Shown piece by piece: positions 58,078 through 64,000 of a stretch of DNA of 64,000 nucleotides (position 1 is its first letter; each line of letters opens with the position of its first letter). The notes beneath the pieces are model-generated. The model was not told where the DNA came from and made no database searches. It was given only the letters and a program-made list of their open reading frames with translations. The stretch lies in the NCBI GenBank assembly GCA_024349765.1, contig AP026073.1:5208001-5272000 (forward strand), given 5' to 3'. Source of the stretch: Streptomyces nigrescens (GTDB taxonomy: Bacteria > Actinomycetota > Actinomycetes > Streptomycetales > Streptomycetaceae). Position numbers and translations under genes: made by a program.

Positions 58078-60123
58078 ATGACCACCTCGTCCCCGGACAG
58101 CACCACAGCCACGGCCGCCCGGCCCCGGGACCCCGGGGCCGCGGGCCCGGCCGGCGCCCTCCTCGACCGGCTGGCCGGACTGCGGCAGACGGTGACCGCC
58201 CTGGTCGAGCACCGGTCCGTCGACGACCCCACCGCGAACGACCCGTTGCGCGGCCTGTATGTGTCCGAGGAAGCCGTGCGCCGTTTGCTGCGCACCCGGC
58301 CGCACCCGGTACCGGACGCGGCCGGGCGGCCGGCCGGGCCGACGGGGTGGCCGCAGGACACCGACGACCGGCTGGCCCGGACGGCCGGCCGGCTGCGGCT
58401 GACCGAACTCGATACCGCCGTGGTGCTCATCGCCCTCGCCCCCGACCTCGACCGCGCCTTCGAACCGCTCTACGGCTACCTCAACGACGACGTGAGCCGC
58501 CGCCGCGCCACCGTGGGACTCGCCCTCGACCTGTGCGGGGTGCCCGCGCATCTGCCGGAGGCCCGCGCCCGCTTCCACCTCTCGGCGCCGCTGCGCGCCC
58601 TCGGTCTGCTGACCGTCGAGGAGGCCGACCGCCCGCTCCTCACCCGTTCGTTGTGCGTGCCCGATCGCCTCACCGCCCACTTGCTGGGCGACGACACCCC
58701 GGATGCCGCGCTCCTCGGCCGGCTGCTGCCGATGCCGGACGCGCTGCCCACCGCGGAGCACGACGAGGCCTTCGTCCAACGGCTGGCCACCCGGCTCGGC
58801 GAGGGACCGTTCACCGCCTACCTACGGGAACACCGCGAGGGCGACGCCCTGCCCGCCCTCGCGTCCGCTCTGCACACGGCGGGCGTCGACGCACTGCGCT
58901 TCTCCGGTTCCGCGGACCACGTCCCCGAGCTGCTGCGGGAGGCCCGGCTGAGCGGCCGGGCGGTCGTGGTGTGCGGTCTGCCCGAGCAACCGGGCCCGAT
59001 GGTGGGTGAGTTGACGAGGGCGACGGACGTGACGGTGCTGCTGGCCGATCCTCGACCCTACGATCCGCAGTGGTCCGCGCACGACCCGCTGGTGCTGCAG
59101 GCGCCCCGGCATCCGGCAGGGGGTGCGGCCGCCTGGCGGACCGCGCTGGGGCCGGCCGCCGACGGCTTCGACGTGGCCGGCACCGTGGCCCCGTACCACC
59201 TCGGTGGTGAGCGCATCCGGCGCGCCGCCCGGGCCGCCGCGGCGCTCGCCGCCTTCGACGGGACCCCGCTCACCGCCGCCCACGTCCGGCTCGCCGCCCG
59301 GCAGCAGTCGGCCTCGGGCCTCGAACGGCATGCCCGCCGGATCCGGCCCGCGGTGGACTGGCGGGACCTGGTCCTGCCCGACGGGCCTCTCACCCAGCTA
59401 CGGGAACTCGCCCTGCGCGCCCGCCACCGCGACCGTGTCCTCGGCGACTGGCGGCTCAGTGCCGGTGGCGGCCGCGGCCGCGGAGTCCTCGGACTGTTCG
59501 CGGGAGAGTCCGGCACCGGCAAGACGCTGTCCGCGGAGGTACTCGCCGCCGATCTGGGCGTCGATCTGTACGTGGTCCAGCTGTCCTCGATCGTGGACAA
59601 GTACGTCGGCGAGACCGAGAAGAACCTGGAACGGATCTTCACGGAGGCCGACCGCACGGACGCGGTGCTCCTCTTCGACGAAGCCGACGCCGTTTTCGGC
59701 AAGCGCTCGGAGGTCAAGGACTCGCACGACCGGTACGCCAACATGGAGAGTGCGTACCTGCTGCAGCGCCTGGAGTCCTTCGACGGCATCGCGCTGCTGA
59801 CCACCAACCTGCGGGCCAACATCGACGACGCCTTCACCCGCCGTCTCGACCTGGTGGTCGACTTCCCCTTCCCGGACGCCGGACAGCGTCTGGCCCTGTG
59901 GCGGCACGGCCTGTCGCACGTGCCCCGCGCCGAGGACATCGACGTCGACGCCCTCGCCCGGGACTTCGAGCTGGCCGGCGGTGCGATCCGCAGTGCGGTG
60001 GTCACCGCCGCCTACCTCGCGGCCGGCCGGGACCGGTCGGTCGGGGCGAGCGACCTGTGGGAGGGCGCCCGCCGCGAGTACCGCAAGGCGGGCCGGCTGG
60101 TCCCGGGCGAAGCGAACTGGTGA
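58078..60123 (+). CDS. AAA+ ATPase of contractile injection system (Cis15-like)
   Basis: A 681-residue ATPase. The N-terminal 400 residues contain a winged/helical region typical of eCIS ATPases (VSEEAVRRLLRT, LRLTELDTAVVLIALAPDLD then RAFEPLYGYLNDD). The AAA+ module has Walker A GESGTGKT at residues 476-483, Walker B VLLFDEADAVFGKRSEVKDS, and sensor-1/arginine-finger region LLTTNLRANIDDAFTRRLDL. In related systems it is needed for assembly or disassembly. The gene lies 23 bp after the DUF4255 gene on the same strand. Full-length and intact. Confidence 0.88.
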   Translation: MTTSSPDSTTATAARPRDPGAAGPAGALLDRLAGLRQTVTALVEHRSVDDPTANDPLRGLYVSEEAVRRLLRTRPHPVPDAAGRPAGPTGWPQDTDDRLARTAGRLRLTELDTAVVLIALAPDLDRAFEPLYGYLNDDVSRRRATVGLALDLCGVPAHLPEARARFHLSAPLRALGLLTVEEADRPLLTRSLCVPDRLTAHLLGDDTPDAALLGRLLPMPDALPTAEHDEAFVQRLATRLGEGPFTAYLREHREGDALPALASALHTAGVDALRFSGSADHVPELLREARLSGRAVVVCGLPEQPGPMVGELTRATDVTVLLADPRPYDPQWSAHDPLVLQAPRHPAGGAAAWRTALGPAADGFDVAGTVAPYHLGGERIRRAARAAAALAAFDGTPLTAAHVRLAARQQSASGLERHARRIRPAVDWRDLVLPDGPLTQLRELALRARHRDRVLGDWRLSAGGGRGRGVLGLFAGESGTGKTLSAEVLAADLGVDLYVVQLSSIVDKYVGETEKNLERIFTEADRTDAVLLFDEADAVFGKRSEVKDSHDRYANMESAYLLQRLESFDGIALLTTNLRANIDDAFTRRLDLVVDFPFPDAGQRLALWRHGLSHVPRAEDIDVDALARDFELAGGAIRSAVVTAAYLAAGRDRSVGASDLWEGARREYRKAGRLVPGEANW

Positions 60124-60197
60124 CGGCGGGCGCCGTCGCCCTACCTGCCATGTTCCGCCCCGCGTACCGGCATCCGCCCCGGCACGCGGCGGCTCGG

Positions 60198-61580
60198 TCA
60201 CACGGTGAAACGGACCGCCTCCATCTGGAGGTTCAGCTCCATCGGGCTTCCGCCGTACTTCCACCCGCCGGGGTCGGTGCACGTCTGGCCCATCCACTGC
60301 CGGTCCTTGACATAGGCGTCCTGGCACACCGAGCCGTCGAAGACCTTGAAGGTCATCCCCTCCATGGGAGGGTCCGCCACCTTGTCGCTGCCGATGACCA
60401 TGTCCTGCTCGTCGACCGCCGACGCCCACTCGTCGCCCTTCCGCCAGCCCGCGCCGACATAGGCGCTGGCGCCGGTGACGCCCTTGGTGCCGGACACGGC
60501 GATGTTGACGGCCTTGATGGGCGTGCCACTGCCCACCGCCCCGGCCTCGGCCCCGTCGCACACCGGGTCCTGCCAGCCGCCGTCCGCGACGTAGACGCGG
60601 TAGCAGATGTGGCGGCCCTGGCTGCCGGCGGCGAGCTCACGCACCGCGGTGGCCGCGGTCCGCTCCTGGGGCTTCTCGGGCTGCTCTTCGCCACCGCCGC
60701 CATCGCCGCCCCCCGAGTCGTCGGGCTTGGCGGCGTCGGTCGGCTTCGTGTCGGGTTGGGGAGGCGCGCTGCTGATCGGTGCGGACGGTTTGGTCGGCGC
60801 GATGTTGTGGGCCGCCAGGGGCTTTTCCCGCGCCGCACTCTTCACCTGCGGCTGGAACGTCAGCCAGATGGTGACGAATGCGATGGTCAGCGCGAGGAGG
60901 AGACCGAAGCTGGTGGCCAGCCAGCCGGGCAGGACCCCGCGCTGCACATAGGTTCCGTCCACCTTCATCGGATCGGTGCCGGAACGTCGCACGGTCAGCG
61001 CATACGGCTGCTCCTGCTTGGAACCGAACCAGGTGATCTGCCGCGGCCGCAGTGTCGCCTTCACGAACGCGGCCCGGCCCGGCTCGATCTGGACGTTGGC
61101 CGGCTGGAGGTCGTACGACAACCGGTCGCCGGTGTCACTGCCGCTGAGCGAGGCGGTGACCTTGGTGTTGCCGAGGTTGTCCACGGCGAGTTGTGGCCGC
61201 CCCCGGAACCGCCCCTTCACCGTCGGCGGCACCAGCTCGGCGCGTAGCTCGGTGAAGGGGGTGATGGTGAGGTTGCCCTCGGGGACGGCGGGCGCGTCGG
61301 GATGTTCGGTCGGGGTGATCCGTACGGCATACGGATTCGGGCCGGCGGTCGCGTCCGGCGTACGCGGCGGCGCGAACGTCAGCTCCACCGTGCCGGTCGT
61401 CCCCGGATAGAGCCGCAGCGTTTGCGGCTCCACCGTGGTCCAGGGGGCGAGGGCACCGACCGGTTCGAAGCGGTACTCGTCGACGATGTCACCGGTGTTG
61501 CGCACCTTCAGCCGCACGGTGGTGCTGCTGCCGGGGTCGACGGTCGCGGAGGCAGGTTCCAAGGAAGTCCAAAGGCTCAC
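60198..61580 (-). CDS. Bitopic membrane protein in the eCIS locus (CisA-like candidate)
   Basis: A 460-residue protein on the strand opposite the eCIS genes. Residues 1-215 form two or three Ig-like beta-sandwich domains (ASATVDPGSSTTVRLKVRNT then GDIVDEYRFEPV, LDNLG-type AVDNLGNTKVTASLSG). One membrane helix follows at about 219-242 (WLATSFGLLLALTIAFVTIW). A Pro/Gly/Lys-rich linker (250-325) leads to a C-terminal domain with four cysteines (HICYRV, DPVCDG, GSVCQD, GQTCTD). This is the shape of the membrane factors found in Streptomyces contractile injection loci. Identity with the CisA protein is inferred from context and layout. Confidence 0.75.
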   Translation of the reverse strand: MSLWTSLEPASATVDPGSSTTVRLKVRNTGDIVDEYRFEPVGALAPWTTVEPQTLRLYPGTTGTVELTFAPPRTPDATAGPNPYAVRITPTEHPDAPAVPEGNLTITPFTELRAELVPPTVKGRFRGRPQLAVDNLGNTKVTASLSGSDTGDRLSYDLQPANVQIEPGRAAFVKATLRPRQITWFGSKQEQPYALTVRRSGTDPMKVDGTYVQRGVLPGWLATSFGLLLALTIAFVTIWLTFQPQVKSAAREKPLAAHNIAPTKPSAPISSAPPQPDTKPTDAAKPDDSGGGDGGGGEEQPEKPQERTAATAVRELAAGSQGRHICYRVYVADGGWQDPVCDGAEAGAVGSGTPIKAVNIAVSGTKGVTGASAYVGAGWRKGDEWASAVDEQDMVIGSDKVADPPMEGMTFKVFDGSVCQDAYVKDRQWMGQTCTDPGGWKYGGSPMELNLQMEAVRFTV

Positions 61581-62227
61581 GCCTCGACGCTAGGAGGGGA
61601 GGCGGGTTCCGTCAGGAGGCTGCCGGGCAGAGCTGGTTGCCCTGATGGGCGGCGGCGATGTCCTCCGGTCCTGACGGGTCGAAGGACCTTCATTCTGCCG
61701 ACGACCTCATCCTTGGTCTTCTCATCCGCTTGCCGGGCCTGCTTCGGTTCCTTGGCCAGTTTTTTCCACTGTTTCGGTAGCGCCGCCGGTGCGATGCCGA
61801 ACCATGTGGCGATGGCCGACTTGCTGGTTTGCCGCGTGGGGCAGGGGCACCCCGGCCCTGGCCGGATGTATGCGTGCGCCAGCCGGACTGACCCCCGAGG
61901 CTTACCCGGCCCGTTCCGGCCGTCAGCTCGTGGACCGATCCCGCTTCGGCGTCCGCCCCTCTCACGGCCAAGAGGCGACCAGCACCGGGCCGGGCCGCTT
62001 CCGTCCCGCCGTTGTACCCGCCCGCACCCGGGGCCGGCAGGGCCGCGAGGGCAGCCTCGCGGGCAATGAGCCGGGCGGGAACGGCGGGCGCCCGGAGCCG
62101 GTCCACGGCGAAGTGCCCTTGAGGGCAGCGACGTTGCCCGGTCACCGGCCCCCTGGGCCGTTACGGCGGCGCGGCGCGCACGCCAGGGTGAGGAGTGTCC
62201 CGTCTCGTACCCGGAGGAGAGCACAGC
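61581..62227. other. 650-bp spacer upstream of the sheath gene
   Basis: Between the divergent membrane-protein gene and the sheath gene. At about 61690-61850 the minus strand reads SKSAIATWFGIAPAALPKQW then KKLAKEPKQARQADEKTKDE, a plausible protein remnant with no start and a later shift of frame (PEDIAAAHQGNQLCPAAS then stop). I cannot name it. The remainder is GC-rich leader of the sheath gene. Confidence 0.4.
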
Positions 62228-63823
62228 ATGCCGTCCTACCTGTCGCCCGGCGTCTACGTCGAGGAGGTGGCCAGTGGTTCGCGCCCGATCGAGGGGGTGG
62301 GCACCTCCGTGGCGGCCTTCGTCGGGCTCGCGCCGACCGGGCCGCTGAACGAGCCCACGCTGGTGACGAACTGGAGTCAGTACGTCTCCTCCTTCGGCGA
62401 CTTCACCGACGGGTACTACCTCGCCCACTCCGTCTACGGCTTCTTCAACAACGGCGGTTCCGCCGCGTACGTGGTGCGGGTCGGCGGTTCCGCCGAGGGC
62501 AGCACCGGTGCGGGCCCGGCCCCCGCCGAGGTGTCCGGCCCGGTCCCGCCGGTGGCCATGCCCGCCGCCGAGCCGAAGCAGCTCGGCACGTTCGCCGTGG
62601 CGGCCACGGCACCGGGCGCCGCCGGCCCCCTGACCGTGGAGGTCGCCGACCCCGAGGGCGAGGGCCCGGCAGAACGTTTCAAGCTGATCGTCAAGGACGG
62701 TGACAAGCCGGTCGAGACGTTCGACGTCACCGCCAAGAAGAGCTCCCGGTCCTACGTCGTCACTCAGGTCAAGGAGCGCTCCAAGCTCATCAGCGTGACG
62801 GAGGCGGCGCCGGCGGCACAGCTCGCCCGACCGGAGAACCAGACCGTCACCCTGGCCACGCCGTCGGCCCCGGCCCCCGCACCCGCGCCGGCGGAGCGGG
62901 ACCAGGCCGCGCACCCCGGCCCGGCCCAGTACCTCGGCGACTCCGCGGACCGCACCGGCTTCGGCGGCCTGGAGGCCATCGACGAGATATCCATGGTGGC
63001 CGTGCCCGACCTCATGGCCGCCTACCAGCAGGGCACGCTCGACCTGGAGGCCGTCAAGGCCGTGCAGCTCGGGCTCATCGCCCACTGCGAGCTGATGGGC
63101 GACCGGGTCGCGGTCGTCGACCCGCCGCCCGGTCTGAATGCCCGTCAGATACGGGTGTGGCGCCAGGAGACGGCGGGCTACGACTCCAAGTACGCGGCCC
63201 TTTATTACCCCTGGCTGAAGTCCTTCGACCCGGCGACGGGCCAGGCCCGCATGGTCCCGCCCAGCGGCCACGTCGCCGGCATCTGGGCCCGCAACGACTC
63301 CGAGCGCGGCGTGCACAAGGCCCCCGCCAACGAGGTCGTACGCGGCGCCGTCGATCTGGAGCTGCAGATCACCCGCGGCGAGCAGGACCTGCTCAACCCC
63401 ATCGGCGTCAACTGCATCCGCGCCTTCCCCGGCCGGGGCGTCCGCGTCTGGGGAGCCCGCACCCTCTCCTCCGACCCCGAGTGGCGCTACCTCAACATCC
63501 GCCGGTACTTCAACTACCTGGAGGAGTCGATCCTGATCGGCACCCAATGGGTGGTGTTCGAGCCGAACGACCACGCGCTGTGGGCCCGCATCCGGCGCAA
63601 CGTCTCGGCGTTCCTGGTCAACGAGTGGCGCAGCGGCGCACTCTTCGGCCAGCGGCCCGAGGAGGCCTACTACGTCAAGTGCGACGAGGAGACCAACCCG
63701 CCGGAGTCGGTCGACCTCGGCCGGGTCGTGTGCGAAATCGGCATCGCGCCGGTCAAGCCGGCGGAGTTCGTGATCTTCCGGTTGTCCCAGTTCTCCAGTG
63801 GCAACGGGGAGTTGGAGGAGTAG
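62228..63823 (+). CDS. Contractile tail sheath protein
   Basis: A 531-residue phage-tail-sheath-like protein. The N terminus YLSPGVYVEEVASGSRPIEG is the universal sheath start, followed by TSVAAFVGLAPTGPLNEPTL. Residues about 100-240 are an extra domain of Ala/Pro/Glu-rich sequence with a TLATPSAPAPAPAPAERDQA linker. The conserved C-terminal core includes VNCIRAFPGRGVRVWGARTL, SSDPEWRYLNIRRYFNYLEE and SILIGTQWVVFEPNDHALWA, ending in KPAEFVIFRLSQF. It polymerises around the tube and contracts to drive it. GGAGGAG lies nine bases before the ATG. Confidence 0.93.
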   Translation: MPSYLSPGVYVEEVASGSRPIEGVGTSVAAFVGLAPTGPLNEPTLVTNWSQYVSSFGDFTDGYYLAHSVYGFFNNGGSAAYVVRVGGSAEGSTGAGPAPAEVSGPVPPVAMPAAEPKQLGTFAVAATAPGAAGPLTVEVADPEGEGPAERFKLIVKDGDKPVETFDVTAKKSSRSYVVTQVKERSKLISVTEAAPAAQLARPENQTVTLATPSAPAPAPAPAERDQAAHPGPAQYLGDSADRTGFGGLEAIDEISMVAVPDLMAAYQQGTLDLEAVKAVQLGLIAHCELMGDRVAVVDPPPGLNARQIRVWRQETAGYDSKYAALYYPWLKSFDPATGQARMVPPSGHVAGIWARNDSERGVHKAPANEVVRGAVDLELQITRGEQDLLNPIGVNCIRAFPGRGVRVWGARTLSSDPEWRYLNIRRYFNYLEESILIGTQWVVFEPNDHALWARIRRNVSAFLVNEWRSGALFGQRPEEAYYVKCDEETNPPESVDLGRVVCEIGIAPVKPAEFVIFRLSQFSSGNGELEE

Positions 63824-63897
63824 CCCCGAAGGAGCGGGCCGCCCACGCCCCAGCCCCCGTACGTCACCGTCAAGAAGCCTAGAAGGACAGCGAACAC

Positions 63898-64000
63898 ATG
63901 AGTCTCATGCAGGGCGACTCCCTCACCGCACACAATTTCGGTCTGCAGATCGACGGTGTGATGGTCGAGTACCTCGCGGAGGTCAGCGGTCTCACCATCG
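63898..64000 (+). CDS. Contractile tail tube protein, truncated by window end
   Basis: From the ATG at 63898 (GAAGGA ten bases upstream) the frame reads MSLMQGDSLTAHNFGLQIDG then VMVEYLAEVSGLTI and continues past the window. The pattern H-N-F-x-L-x-I-D-G-V-x-x-x-x-x-x-EVSGL is that of T4 gp19-like tube proteins of eCIS. It follows the sheath gene by 74 bp, the normal order. It forms the inner tube that the sheath drives out. Confidence 0.85.
   Translation, partial: MSLMQGDSLTAHNFGLQIDGVMVEYLAEVSGLTI

Noticed and set aside
61577-63574. 665-codon open frame on the minus strand opposite the sheath gene
   Set aside because: Shadow of the sheath coding sequence; only the short segment beyond the sheath start looks protein-like and it has no start.

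Overview
The window is high-GC actinobacterial chromosome, almost certainly Streptomyces. Codon third positions are strongly G/C, the lipobox and Sec signal styles are actinobacterial, F420-type and LLM oxidoreductases are present, and several families are Streptomyces-typical (DUF5994, DUF2267 pairs, an HSP18 regulator, a contractile injection locus). The window opens inside a lipoate-protein ligase-like gene and closes at the start of a contractile tail-tube gene.

1-19 kb is a reductive pyrimidine/hydantoin catabolism region broken open by foreign DNA. An LLM F420-type oxidoreductase (846-1853) is followed upstream by only the 3' part of a dihydropyrimidinase gene (hydA1). The 5' part of a hydA gene lies about 12 kb away (14650-14941). 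Between them sit a decayed serine recombinase, an RHS tail, a transposase fragment, a HAD protein, a self-regulated XRE/membrane-protein pair, an SDP-like operon (small secreted peptide, DUF5819/SdpA-like, HTTM/SdpB-like, class C-type serine hydrolase), an amino-acid permease with an Lrp regulator, two truncated enzyme genes and a second, intact hydA2. hydA2 is followed by a ruined copy of the LLM gene, so the two hydA-LLM pairs have decayed reciprocally. Beyond lie a binding protein, then an aminotransferase and a beta-ureidopropionase-like hydrolase that complete the pathway. A 14-bp operator-like motif upstream of the hydrolase recurs upstream of the old hydA1 start.

19-50 kb is mostly ordinary chromosome. 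It holds a MarR-MFS-isochorismatase set, an amidase, a ChaA antiporter, an SDR, methyltransferases, an ATP-dependent DNA ligase, an IS110-type insertion sequence, a secreted protein, a glutathionyl-hydroquinone reductase relative, a MocR regulator, hydrolases, a gluABCD-type ABC operon, an SGNH hydrolase, exonuclease III, a metallo-hydrolase and a PcaDC-like fusion. Intergenic spaces between 29 and 41 kb are unusually rich in short tandem repeats (7, 14, 16, 35 and 46 bp units).

50-56 kb is a stress-type cluster: two DUF2267 proteins, Hsp20 with a divergent HSP18-type regulator, DUF5994, a YjbQ-family enzyme and small unknown proteins. It is bracketed by two copies of a roughly 195-bp repeat.

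56.6-64 kb is one end of a contractile injection system (eCIS) locus: LuxR-type regulator, DUF4255 cap protein, AAA+ ATPase, a membrane-anchored protein on the opposite strand, tail sheath, and the start of the tail tube. The SDP-like operon and the eCIS locus are the two systems most likely to act on other cells or on the cell's own fate.
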